A stretch of DNA of 24,316 nucleotides from the IMG/VR virus record IMGVR_UViG_3300030943_000170, positions 1 to 24,316 of that record. The stretch is one strand, 5' to 3'. Positions 1 to 9,262 of this stretch are shown in pieces. Under the pieces are notes generated by a model. It did no database searches and was not told the origin of the DNA. It worked only from the letters and a program-made list of their open reading frames with translations. The position numbers and the translations under genes were made by a program. How positions within the stretch are numbered: the stretch's first letter is position 1; each line of letters begins with the position of its first letter. Source of the DNA: a virus.

Positions 1-1328
1 CTGACCGGAATGTCCTCAATGCAGGCCTTGATGGCCCGCAGTGACGATGTCTTCTCGATCAGCTGACGACCAGATCCATCCGTCCAGAGATAGCAGTTAG
101 CGGCATTCGACACGGTCGTCATGTTGGCAATACGCACCCCGGTTGCGCCACTTGCCGGCGAAAGGAGGATGAGGCCCGCCGACGAGATGTTAGTGTCGCT
201 CGACCAGGAGGACAGGCTGAGTGTCGTCCCGGAGACGACCACGCCTTGCGCGGCAGCTAGGGCAAGGGTGCCGCCATTCGCGTCGACCCGATACCCGGCG
301 CTGGAGCTAACGCTCACCCCTGGCGCTGTCACCACGAACGCCTGATCAGCGGTGAGCGCGGTCGGGGCAAGCGTCGTCGTGTGCTGGGTGTAGCTCAGTG
401 GGCCGCTGTTGGAGTAGAGCCGCACCAGGGGCACGTGCCCAGACCCACTCGTGGCCTCAAGCGATGCATTCCAGTAGGACTGATCAAGCTCTCCGTGACA
501 AAGGACGCCCTGCACAGAGGCGCCCATCATTACGGAGGCGCCGCCACCGGCGCTGGCCGTGATCAGGCCATCCTTGATTGTGACCCCACCCGCCATCATC
601 CCGTTGGTTGCGGAGAATCCGGTCGAGTCGATTATGACCCGCTTATCAGCCGCCACCTTGCTCGTCTGGAGTGTCGCACCCGTAATGACCTTGCCGTCGA
701 TCGAATCTGAGGCGAGGTGGCTGGCGGTAATGGCCCCTGCGTTAATCCGTGCCGCGTCGAGGAATCCCGTGGTGATCTTCCCCGCGTCGAGCGTACTGAT
801 CAGGGTGTTGGTAAGAGTCTGGGCCACCCAGGCTGTGCCGCTGAACAGGTAGAGCGCCGTAAGGTTTGTGCCCGAATACACCCACCACTGATCGCCGGCT
901 GTGTAGCCGCTGACGAGGACGGGTGCCACCGTATCCCTGACCACTTTGTTCTTGCCGTTGGCTGTGGTCAGGGCTGCATTCGCGGCGGCTTGGGATGCAG
1001 CGGCTGCGGCTGCGGCTGCGGCTGCGGCCTGAGCGGCCGCCGTTGCCGTGGATTGAGCGGTATCGATGCCGGTGCCGAAGGTCTCGACGTAATCGACGGC
1101 ACCATCGATGATGCCGGTGACGATCAGCTCGTTGTCCTTCAGGAGGCAGGTGACCCTGTCACCCACCAGGATGCCGTCGACTGTGGTGGACGGGCTGATC
1201 TCCAGCGGGCTGAGGTCGCCGTCGACAGTGACGACCAGGGGATTGATCGAGTCGACTGTCGCGTAGATGACTTGACTCTGAACACTGGCGGCAGCCTGCG
1301 GGATCAATCCGTCAAGAGGGTTGTTCAC
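1..1328 (-). CDS. Minor tail spike/fibre protein, possible S74 chaperone (runs off left edge)
   Basis: The frame is open for 442 codons from a GTG at 1328 to the window edge, so the C-terminus is missing. GTG overlaps the TGA of the upstream gene as GTGA. Residues about 20-75 look like a small beta-barrel (VGDRVTCLLKDNELIVTGII), as at the start of many actinophage spike proteins. Residues about 90-125 are an Ala-rich helix, probably a trimeric coiled coil. Then come AGDQWWVYSG and a DAGKITTGFLDAARINAGAI segment typical of phage tail proteins, followed by Gly/Ser/Thr-rich beta structure. The last visible residues, TSSLRAIKACIEDIP, resemble the start of a peptidase S74 intramolecular chaperone (commonly SSxRxK..I). 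It is the last gene of the visible tail operon, consistent with a distal host-contacting fibre. The tail role is well supported; the S74 call is inference from about 15 residues. Confidence 0.82.
   Translation of the reverse strand, partial: MNNPLDGLIPQAAASVQSQVIYATVDSINPLVVTVDGDLSPLEISPSTTVDGILVGDRVTCLLKDNELIVTGIIDGAVDYVETFGTGIDTAQSTATAAAQAAAAAAAAAAASQAAANAALTTANGKNKVVRDTVAPVLVSGYTAGDQWWVYSGTNLTALYLFSGTAWVAQTLTNTLISTLDAGKITTGFLDAARINAGAITASHLASDSIDGKVITGATLQTSKVAADKRVIIDSTGFSATNGMMAGGVTIKDGLITASAGGGASVMMGASVQGVLCHGELDQSYWNASLEATSGSGHVPLVRLYSNSGPLSYTQHTTTLAPTALTADQAFVVTAPGVSVSSSAGYRVDANGGTLALAAAQGVVVSGTTLSLSSWSSDTNISSAGLILLSPASGATGVRIANMTTVSNAANCYLWTDGSGRQLIEKTSSLRAIKACIEDIPV
1001..1028. repeat. 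CGGCTG hexanucleotide tandem repeat encoding poly-Ala
   Basis: Four perfect CGGCTG units plus a partial copy encode the (Ala)n core of the Ala-rich helix in the spike/fibre gene. A 6-base unit changes length in two-residue steps without altering the frame. Confidence 0.8.
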
Positions 1329-2398
1329 GCGGTAACTCCTTCCAGTGTTGATTCGACCAGGGCGCCAGGGGTTAGGGTGACTGAGGACTTGCGGAATGCG
1401 AACATGCCCGAATAGCCCTGCGAGCTGAAGCGGACCACGTCGTTCATGTCTACCGGAAGCCACGCATGGCTCAACTCAATGGAGTCGTGAACGTCCTGGT
1501 CGGTCTTCAGAAGTTCGTCAGCCTTGGCCTGGACATCCTTTTGCTTGTCTAGGTCTGCGTAGGTCTCAACCTTCGTAATCCATCGACCCCGAGCACTCAG
1601 GCCCCAGCGAGATGTTGCGTCCTCGGCATAGGCGGTCAGCGTCTTGTTCTTGCTGTTCGTTGCCCCTATCACCACGACCCGGTTGGGGACCTCGAACCCG
1701 TCATGGTCCAGGGTCCAGTCGGCTTTGTGGATCGACGCGTCACCCTCGTAGAAGTTGTAGAACACGGGGCGAGCACTAGGAAGTGCGTAGGGCTGGCACT
1801 GGAAGCGTCCGTTTCTGTCGCAATAGATGGCGAACCATCCCATGCTGTCCAGGACCGTGCTTACAATCTCCAGCTTGCTCGTGCCTGCCGCGAATACGGT
1901 GTGCTTGGTGAACTTGGCGGTGGATGGATGGATGTCGTAGGCAACCTCCCCCGTAGAGGAGATTGCCCAACGCAAAGCATCCGTCTTCAAGCTTCCGCTC
2001 GCAAACGCCTTCGTCGAGGGGATGCAGTCCTGCGACAGGATGATGGTCTTATCGTAGAACTCCAAGTCGATGACCTCGTCGGTTGACGAGATATCTCGCT
2101 TCGGCGCCGAGGGGATGTAGATCCCCATCGGGTATTCATGAGGGACATTGTCGACCGTGAGGATGTAGTCGATGGCGATACGGACGGCAGCCCAGTCGAC
2201 GGCCTTGACCTGACTGGTGACGTAGAGGTCGAGATTCCCGCCAGAGCGGATATCGTTGTCTACGTCCCAATCAAGTACGCCACCGGCTACGCCGTCCAGG
2301 TCGGCATTGATCGTGGCTTCCTTCTGGGTGAGTAGCCGAATGCGGTAACGCTCATTGCGGCTCTCGGGCCACCACGGTTCGTTTATGACGACGCTCAA
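1325..2398 (-). CDS. Minor tail protein, baseplate/tail-hub-like
   Basis: This 357-residue protein has no signal peptide or membrane segment. The start is TTG at 2398, overlapping the upstream TGA as TTGA. A textbook GGAGGTGA lies 4 bases ahead, which decides the start. The N-terminal half (RNERYRIRLLTQKEATINADLDGV, then GGNLDLYV and YPMGIYIPSAPKRDIS) has the beta-rich look of tail-hub proteins (gp27/Tal N-terminal type) that form the ring below the distal tail protein. It lies between the FN3-containing distal tail protein and the spike/fibre gene, the usual place for a hub. No peptidase or lysozyme motif is visible. Family-level assignment rests on position and general sequence character; minor tail protein is safe, hub is inference. 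Confidence 0.78.
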   Translation of the reverse strand: MSVVINEPWWPESRNERYRIRLLTQKEATINADLDGVAGGVLDWDVDNDIRSGGNLDLYVTSQVKAVDWAAVRIAIDYILTVDNVPHEYPMGIYIPSAPKRDISSTDEVIDLEFYDKTIILSQDCIPSTKAFASGSLKTDALRWAISSTGEVAYDIHPSTAKFTKHTVFAAGTSKLEIVSTVLDSMGWFAIYCDRNGRFQCQPYALPSARPVFYNFYEGDASIHKADWTLDHDGFEVPNRVVVIGATNSKNKTLTAYAEDATSRWGLSARGRWITKVETYADLDKQKDVQAKADELLKTDQDVHDSIELSHAWLPVDMNDVVRFSSQGYSGMFAFRKSSVTLTPGALVESTLEGVTA

Positions 2399-4866
2399 CT
2401 ACTCACCTCCGTAAGAGTGGTCTGGAAGTTGATGAGATTCTCGGAATCGTCGAACTGAATGTCCCCGAGGCTGCACAGGAGTCGCCGACCGATCGGGTCG
2501 CGGTACATGACCGGCCCTGCGGTGTCCGCCAGAACCATCAAATCCGCCAACGTGGCCCATCCCTCTTCGTCGCGAGGAAGGGTTGCCGACAGTTGGATCT
2601 CGTGCTTCCGGATGGTCCCCGAGAACTCCACGGGACGAGTGCGGCCTGCGAACTGTTGCAACGTCTTGTCGAGCCCGAAGGTGATCGAGACTCCAGCGCT
2701 GTATCGCACCTTCGCCTTCACCGTGAATCCGGGTCCGCCATTGAGCCAGTACCAGTCGCCTGCGTTATCGCAGTTGACTGCGACGTCGAGGATCTCGTTA
2801 GTTCCGTCAGCCGAGAACGCCTGCACCCGATAGGTGTTGATCGTGTTCGGCGTGGGGAGTGGGTCTACCAGCGTCGTGTCGGTACCTACACCCGACTGCC
2901 ACAGCTCGAAATCGCTTCCATCAACCGAGCGCCAGATCGTGTTGCTGATTGCCGGTGGTCGATCGTTGTCGACGGGGTTCTGGATGTAGAGGACGACTTC
3001 GCCCTCGTCCGTGTTCCACTCAGCCACGACGCCAGGGGCAGTTGGCCCCACATACTCAGCAGTGAATGAGGTGGAGGTTAGGTCGGAGCGGATACCGTTG
3101 TCGCCCTCGACGGTCAGGTCGATTCGGTAGTCAGCGCCGTTGATCAGATCGGTCGTGAAGGAGTAGTCGAACCACTCGCCGTCAGCCTCGAAGGACTCCA
3201 GGAGCTTGCCGGTATCGCCCTTGTACAGAGCGACGCGCGCCCACTGTTGGAGCACCCCTGCATCTGCGCTGTAGAAGATCCAGCTGAGCATCGCCTTGGG
3301 CGAGCTGATCGTCGAGCCGTCGTCTGGGTAGATCACGGTTGGCATGGGGCGACTCGCGGTACGGAAGCCGCCTACGCGTGCCCACGGGGAGCCCGGGTTG
3401 ATGCCCGTGAAGCGACCGTAGGTGCGAAGGGACCATTCCCACGCCTTGCCGGGATCGAGTCCCGCAATCTCGTGGATCGTGTTATTGCCTGCGATGCGTC
3501 CGGTGGCGACCATGAACGAACCGGTGGAGCTGGTGATATCGATCGACGTGCCAGCCTCCGCGTCCTCCTCCGACAAGGCCACCGTGAAGCGGTCGGCAGA
3601 GGCGGGGATCGCGTAGTACTTGACGCTCTGCACCAGCGGCACAGGCATCGTGCCAGTGAGGGTCAGGACGTCACCGAGATTCAGTCGATGTCCCGAGCAG
3701 AGGATCTCGTTCGTCGTGGCGTTCGCCGTAGCGCCGAGGGAGATCCCCGATGGGGTCTGCCACTCGGGCGTGCCCTGCTCGCGCCAGTGGGGCTTGTAGG
3801 CGGTCTGAGTGCTTCCGTCTCCAGTCATGAACGACCAGGACAGGGTGATCGGCTTACTTGCGTCGAACACTCCGTTCGGTCCCGTGATAGCCGGCTCCAC
3901 TGGGGGAACGGGAACGGGGACCGTCTGTGAGTACAGGAAGGGAGAAGCGATCGCACCAAGGGTTCGCACCCGGTAGTTGAGGGCCTTGTCGGTAGGAGCC
4001 CCGGCGTCGGTGTAGCTGGCGTTATCGAGGGTCAGCGTTGCAAGGGCTGCCCCTTCCCATACGTCGTCCTGGGCTCGCCACAGCTCCACCGAGGTTCCGA
4101 TAGTGGTGACGTTCGCCCAGGAGACAATGACGTCCGTAGCTGGTCGCTGCGCAACCAAGCCAGTCGGGGCTGCCGTTGTGGTCTCAATGAAATCGCTGAA
4201 GCTCCAGCCACTAACGCCAGCCGCATTCCAGGCGCGAACCGCGTACCGGAAGCGTCGGTCGACGATCGTGCTCACATCGGTGTAACTGGTTGCAAGTCCG
4301 ATGACGGCGATCCGGTAGTAGTCCGGAGCCTTGTTGTCCCAGCGCCATACCTCGATGGCCTGATACGGACGGTTCGCATCCGAGGGCGAAGTGTTGACCC
4401 AAGTGATTGCCTGAACACTGTCGTTGACCCGAGCCACCGCGCATGAGACAGGGGCAGCCGGCGCCAGAATGGGGAGGGCTGCGATTGTCTTGGCGAGCGT
4501 TTCGGTTGCAACCGTACTGGCGCCTGCGGCGTTCATCCCGGTAACCGATGCGGTAACCGAGATCGGCTGCGCGGCCGTAGTGGTATTGAAGGCCAACGTC
4601 TTCGTGGCTACCAGCTTCTTATTGCTGGTAGACCAGTCCGAGTTGGAAGGGGTCGAGACAGTAATCGTCTGAGACCCAACGGGAGCGGCCGTGCCGCTGA
4701 TGGTGAGGGTGGTCGAGGAGTCGGAAACCTTGTCCTTTGTCCAGATCCAAATGTTCGTGGTGACGACCACACTCGTTGTGGTGGACGTCACGGGTGGGAC
4801 TGTAACTTCCAGTCCCACCCTGAACTTGGTTCCGGTACCCTTTGCGGTACCCCAAGTGACTGCCAT
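2395..4866 (-). CDS. Minor tail protein with fibronectin type III-like repeats, distal-tail-like C-terminus
   Basis: This 823-residue protein directly follows the tape measure gene. ATG at 4866 is preceded by GGAGGTAAG inside the end of that gene. Residues 1-130 are Thr/Ser/Val-rich and Ig-like. FN3-like beta-sandwiches follow at about 135-230 (ITWVNTSPSDA...YAVRAWNAAGVSGWS), 232-320, 327-503, 505-605 and 607-700. The third carries an insert at about 383-456. The last 120 residues (GFTVKAKVRYSAGVSITF ... GPVMYRDPIGRRLLCSLGDIQF) have the character of a distal-tail (Dit-like) domain, which would sit at the tail tip. FN3/Ig modules on phage virions are generally thought to bind weakly to cell-surface carbohydrate. 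Tail-tip location is strongly supported by gene order; adhesion is inference. Confidence 0.85.
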   Translation of the reverse strand: MAVTWGTAKGTGTKFRVGLEVTVPPVTSTTTSVVVTTNIWIWTKDKVSDSSTTLTISGTAAPVGSQTITVSTPSNSDWSTSNKKLVATKTLAFNTTTAAQPISVTASVTGMNAAGASTVATETLAKTIAALPILAPAAPVSCAVARVNDSVQAITWVNTSPSDANRPYQAIEVWRWDNKAPDYYRIAVIGLATSYTDVSTIVDRRFRYAVRAWNAAGVSGWSFSDFIETTTAAPTGLVAQRPATDVIVSWANVTTIGTSVELWRAQDDVWEGAALATLTLDNASYTDAGAPTDKALNYRVRTLGAIASPFLYSQTVPVPVPPVEPAITGPNGVFDASKPITLSWSFMTGDGSTQTAYKPHWREQGTPEWQTPSGISLGATANATTNEILCSGHRLNLGDVLTLTGTMPVPLVQSVKYYAIPASADRFTVALSEEDAEAGTSIDITSSTGSFMVATGRIAGNNTIHEIAGLDPGKAWEWSLRTYGRFTGINPGSPWARVGGFRTASRPMPTVIYPDDGSTISSPKAMLSWIFYSADAGVLQQWARVALYKGDTGKLLESFEADGEWFDYSFTTDLINGADYRIDLTVEGDNGIRSDLTSTSFTAEYVGPTAPGVVAEWNTDEGEVVLYIQNPVDNDRPPAISNTIWRSVDGSDFELWQSGVGTDTTLVDPLPTPNTINTYRVQAFSADGTNEILDVAVNCDNAGDWYWLNGGPGFTVKAKVRYSAGVSITFGLDKTLQQFAGRTRPVEFSGTIRKHEIQLSATLPRDEEGWATLADLMVLADTAGPVMYRDPIGRRLLCSLGDIQFDDSENLINFQTTLTEVSS

Positions 4867-4871
4867 TAGGG

Positions 4872-7800
4872 CTACTTACCTCCAGCCTGCCGCTTCTTAC
4901 GGCGGAGAGTCTTCGCGAGCTGATCGATGGTCTTGACGCCTTCGAGTTCCTTCACATCCACAGTCACGTCGCCGATCGTGTAGACGGTCTGGTTTGCACT
5001 GACTGCGAGCTTGTCGATACTCGATGACGTGGCTGCCGCGCTAATCGCGCGATCAGCTGCGGAACCGAACTCGCCGGCTGCCGCATTCGTAACGGTCTTC
5101 GCTGCACTCTTCACGGCGTTAACCTGGGACAGGATTCCGTCTACGTAGCCTGCGACGGTGGCCTTGCCTTCCGGCACCATCATCACTCGGTCGTAACTCA
5201 GGGGACCCTTGTTGTCCTTGAAGGTCTTGCCGACCAGTTTTGCCGCAGCGACAACCCTGCTAAGGGAGTCCGCTGAAGTGGCGCCACTGATGAACGAGTT
5301 CACGGCTGCCGCGCCCTGGAGTGAGAGGTCAACGGTAACGTTGCCCTTCACGCGATCCCTGAGCGTTGAAGCCATTCCTTCAACGAGGCTTGACTGGGTC
5401 GAGAACGCGATGACGTACTCGCTCATGCCGGTCTCGATTGCACCAAACGATGCGGAGACCAACGTCCTCAGCGTTCCAACAGCCGTGGAGGCCATTGTCG
5501 AAGCCGTGACTGCGAAGGTGATCAGCGTTCCGGACATTCCGGCCGTGATGGTCGCAGCGCCCGTCGTGATGGCGGTCTGCGCTTCAGCAACCTTGGCGTT
5601 CACCTTGCCGGCGATATCCAGTCCCGTGATCGCTCCAGGGAGCGTCGCGATCTTGATCTTGGCGTTGTCGACTGCGGTGTTGACCGGGGTCTCGATCGAG
5701 GACGTCAGCGTTGCCTTCGCCTCTGGAGTGAGGCCGTTGCCGACCATCGCAGAGATCGCCGCAGACATCGTGTCCGAGCCGGACGAGCCGCCCGTCAGGA
5801 GGGTAGAGATGTCGGTTCCGAACTTCTCCTGGTACGTAGCCAGAAGGGTGTCCAGTTCCTTCGAGTACTTCTCTTTAGCCTTCTTGCTGGTGGCGTTGCC
5901 GAGCTTGGTGGTAGCCGACGAGATCTTGTCGTTCAGAGCGCTCGCCTTGCCGAGGATTTCCTTATCGGCACCAGTTGCAGTCTTCGCCATCTCCGTCAGC
6001 ATTGTGTTGCGTTGCTGAACGAGCTGGTGCGCTATGAGGGCTTTGTTCTTGGAGCCCAACAGTTTCATCTGGTTGACCATGGTGTTCTGCGTGCCCAAGA
6101 AGGAACTCTTGGCAGCTTCAGCATCGGCCGCGATTTCTTCGGCGGACTTCTTGAAGGAGCCACTAGCCTTACCCGCAGCAAGGGCTGCGGCAGCTTGGTA
6201 GTCGTCGAACACCTTGGACAGATCCTCAACGGACCATCCAGCAGCGATTGCTTTCGCCTTCAGTTGGTCGAAGATTGCCGTAGCTGACGAAGGATCGGTC
6301 TTCGTGAGGTTCGCCAGGAACTGGTCGTAACTCTCGAAGGTGTCCTTCAGCTTCTGGGTATTTGACGCATCCGCCGTTCCGAGGAATCCGAGGATCTTGT
6401 CCGTCAGGCCAGTCAGGTTGCCACTGAAGCCTTGCGTCTGATCCTTGAACTTCTTCATAGAAAGCGTCAGGTCGTCAAACTTGTTGACGGCGTCCGGCCA
6501 CATGGAGTTGCGAAGCTGCGTGTTCAGCGATGAGAAGTCCGAGTTGTCCTGGATCTTCTGCATCGCGAGGCTGAGCGCATCCGCACCAGCTACCGCTTGG
6601 CGGGTATCGAGCGCCGCGCCAATGGCGTTGAGCGCTGCCGAGACCATGAATGCCTTGATCGCGATTCCGGCGAGGTTAGAGACTAGCCCCTTCAGCTTTG
6701 AGCCGAAGTTGCTGATTGCGGAACCCTTGAAGGACTCTTGGACGGAAGCGCCTACGGCCTTGGCCTTAACTGCCCATTCGCCGAGCACACTCTTCCAGCC
6801 ACCGAGGGCTACCTTGACGGCGAGTGCTCCACCGAGGGCCAGCGCGAATACGCCCTGAAGAGGCCCTGGGATTGAGCTGAGCACCGTGGCGGCGCCAGCC
6901 AGGAGCCTAAGGAGCGCTTCGACCGCTGGGCCGGCTACGACCAGGATGTTCTTGATGTCGCCCGAGGTGTTCTCCAACAGGGAGAGCAGTGCGGGGGCGA
7001 GCTGGTCAATCGCAGGGAGTAGATCCGTCATGAAGGTCGCGAGGCCTGAGGACAGGTTCTCAATGACGACCTGGATTGACTTCAGCAGTCCCGTTGCGTG
7101 GCTCTCCAGCGCCCCGAAGGCGATCTCGACGATCGGCTCGAAGGCGGTGAGCATCTTGGCGAGCACGTTGATGACGCCGGCCATGCCATTGCTCACGTTC
7201 GTGAGTGTCGGCTGGAGCTTGTCGAGCGTGCCGTTCAGCGCGTCGAAGAAGTTGAGGATCGAGTTGCCAACCTGCGGCTGATCGAAGACTGTCGCAAACG
7301 ACGCGATGATCTTGCCCGCTACGATGCCAACCTTCGGCAGGAGCTTGTCGGCATTGTCACCGATATCCCTGAACATCTTCGATACCGCAGGTCCGGAAAC
7401 TCCGACCATGTTCTCGATGGCGTCACGCGCCGAAGCGAATACGTTGGTCAGGCGAGCCTGGAAGCCACTACTATTGACGATCTTTGCGATGCGCTGGAGG
7501 GAGTCTCCGAGCGACGTAAGGGTTGCACCACCAGCGGCGGTTGCAGCCTTGGAGATTCCGCTTAGGATCTTCTGAGTCCCAGCGGCTACATTCCAAAGGC
7601 TCTTGATGTTGGTGATGGCATCCTCAATCATTCGATTGAGGCCCGACTTGCCTTTCAGCTTCATCCATGCCGAGAACTTGTTCGTCATGTCTGCGACCCA
7701 CTGGGCCAGTCGAGGTGTTGCCTTCGCACCCAGGTCGCCGAAAGTCTTCACGATGTGCGCGATGGCCGGCGATGCTCCACCGATGATGGAGAAGCCCTTG

Positions 7801-9251
7801 CCTAGCGCGGTGACGTATGACGCGATGTGTGGCGAGACGATGTCGTGGAAGGAACCGAGGACCTTGGCGATGAATCCGCCGAGGATCGTGCTGGTCCGCT
7901 TGAACCCACCCGACATGTCAGACAGGAACGTGGACATCGGCTTTGCGGCCGCGCTCCAGAAGTTCTTGCCGATCTTCTTCTGAAGTGCAGACCACTGGTT
8001 GTAGACGCCAACGGCTTGCTTCTTCATGGTGGACATCGCCGTGGTGAGCACGATCATTGAGGTCGCGGCACCAGCGAAGATTCCAGGGAGCACCAATGCC
8101 GCAGGGGCGATCTGAGCGATGCTTCGACCGAGCGCAAACGCATCGGACGACATCGAGATCAGGTAGTTAGCTGCCTGCCCCAGCATGGTCGCCATCAGCG
8201 AGATCTTCGGGAGCTGCTCGTCGAGGTGCTTGAACGGTTCGAGCGTGACGAGGTTCTTGAACACGCGGCCACCGGAAAGTGCTCCGAGGCCAGTGATGAC
8301 GCCCCTAACAGACTTCTTGTCGAGGACTGTCTTGACGTGGGTGGTCATCACCTTGAGTCGCTTGAACCACAGCTCCAGCTCAATCTCAGCCTTAGCGAGG
8401 GTGGACTCGTCGACCTCAGCCTTGATCCGAATCGCGCTGACGTCGCTGAACAGGTTCTTCAGGCGAAAGCCGGCCGCTCGGACCGACTCTATGATCGGGT
8501 TGCCGATAGCCCTGCCGAACGCATTGCCAAGAATCCCCGGCATAGTCTTATTCGTGTCGCGGATCGAGTCGTTGACCAGCTTGCGGTACTGGTTCCGGAA
8601 GTCCTTGTCCGACCCGTTGTACTTGATCGGGACAGTGACCGTCTTGCCGCCGAGCCGGGCGACGACGTCGCGCTCGAAGTTCTTGGGATCGAACCAGGAG
8701 ACCTTGTTCGCCTCACCCTGAAGTTCGCTGCGCGCCTTACGTGCCTCATCGAGGAAGCCCTTGCCGAGGGAGGGGCTGATCGACACTGGGCCGAGCCCAA
8801 CCTCCACCTCCCGCGCGAGCTTCTGGAGTTGTTCCGGGTCAACCTTCATCCCCTTGGCGAGGGAGCTGTTGATGGCAGATGCGAACCTGCGGGTGATCGC
8901 TTCCTTGATGCCGCGATCCATCGCCTTCGTGAGGTCGAGCCCGTGCACGTCGGTGGAGAACGTGATCGGGTCAGCCTTGGACAGCCCCTCGGCGGCCTTG
9001 GTGGCTGCGAGGACGTCCTTGTCGAGTCCCTTGACCTGTGCGCGGAGGGCGATCCGAATCCGAGAGAGCCGCTTGACCTTCTGTTCGAGGTCAGCCTCCA
9101 TCTGCTCGGCCTGGAGTTCAGCCTCGACAGGTACCTTGGCGTCAACGCTAGACGTCTTCTCTTCCAGCTGCGCCTCAAGGTCCTGCTTGAAAAGTCGAGT
9201 GTCGGGCCAGATCCGGACGGCTACGCGACCGACGACCAGGGTACCTGCCAT
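4872..9251 (-). CDS. Tail tape measure protein
   Basis: This is the longest gene in the window (1459 residues) and lies just after the frameshifted chaperone pair, the standard position for a tape measure. It acts as the ruler inside the tail tube and is ejected ahead of the DNA. The N-terminus is a charged coiled coil (LEAQLEEKTSSVDAKVPVEA and beyond). Hydrophobic stretches lie around residues 360-410 (APAALVLPGIFAGAATSMIV), about 800-830 and 865-890, typical of segments thought to help DNA cross the membrane. The rest is long Ala/Ser/Lys-rich helix. At roughly 0.15 nm per residue the predicted tail is about 215-220 nm. ATG at 9251 follows a GGAGG six bases upstream. I see no lytic transglycosylase or peptidase motif. 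Confidence 0.95.
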   Translation of the reverse strand: MAGTLVVGRVAVRIWPDTRLFKQDLEAQLEEKTSSVDAKVPVEAELQAEQMEADLEQKVKRLSRIRIALRAQVKGLDKDVLAATKAAEGLSKADPITFSTDVHGLDLTKAMDRGIKEAITRRFASAINSSLAKGMKVDPEQLQKLAREVEVGLGPVSISPSLGKGFLDEARKARSELQGEANKVSWFDPKNFERDVVARLGGKTVTVPIKYNGSDKDFRNQYRKLVNDSIRDTNKTMPGILGNAFGRAIGNPIIESVRAAGFRLKNLFSDVSAIRIKAEVDESTLAKAEIELELWFKRLKVMTTHVKTVLDKKSVRGVITGLGALSGGRVFKNLVTLEPFKHLDEQLPKISLMATMLGQAANYLISMSSDAFALGRSIAQIAPAALVLPGIFAGAATSMIVLTTAMSTMKKQAVGVYNQWSALQKKIGKNFWSAAAKPMSTFLSDMSGGFKRTSTILGGFIAKVLGSFHDIVSPHIASYVTALGKGFSIIGGASPAIAHIVKTFGDLGAKATPRLAQWVADMTNKFSAWMKLKGKSGLNRMIEDAITNIKSLWNVAAGTQKILSGISKAATAAGGATLTSLGDSLQRIAKIVNSSGFQARLTNVFASARDAIENMVGVSGPAVSKMFRDIGDNADKLLPKVGIVAGKIIASFATVFDQPQVGNSILNFFDALNGTLDKLQPTLTNVSNGMAGVINVLAKMLTAFEPIVEIAFGALESHATGLLKSIQVVIENLSSGLATFMTDLLPAIDQLAPALLSLLENTSGDIKNILVVAGPAVEALLRLLAGAATVLSSIPGPLQGVFALALGGALAVKVALGGWKSVLGEWAVKAKAVGASVQESFKGSAISNFGSKLKGLVSNLAGIAIKAFMVSAALNAIGAALDTRQAVAGADALSLAMQKIQDNSDFSSLNTQLRNSMWPDAVNKFDDLTLSMKKFKDQTQGFSGNLTGLTDKILGFLGTADASNTQKLKDTFESYDQFLANLTKTDPSSATAIFDQLKAKAIAAGWSVEDLSKVFDDYQAAAALAAGKASGSFKKSAEEIAADAEAAKSSFLGTQNTMVNQMKLLGSKNKALIAHQLVQQRNTMLTEMAKTATGADKEILGKASALNDKISSATTKLGNATSKKAKEKYSKELDTLLATYQEKFGTDISTLLTGGSSGSDTMSAAISAMVGNGLTPEAKATLTSSIETPVNTAVDNAKIKIATLPGAITGLDIAGKVNAKVAEAQTAITTGAATITAGMSGTLITFAVTASTMASTAVGTLRTLVSASFGAIETGMSEYVIAFSTQSSLVEGMASTLRDRVKGNVTVDLSLQGAAAVNSFISGATSADSLSRVVAAAKLVGKTFKDNKGPLSYDRVMMVPEGKATVAGYVDGILSQVNAVKSAAKTVTNAAAGEFGSAADRAISAAATSSSIDKLAVSANQTVYTIGDVTVDVKELEGVKTIDQLAKTLRRKKRQAGGK

Positions 9252-9262
9252 TTAGGCCTCCA

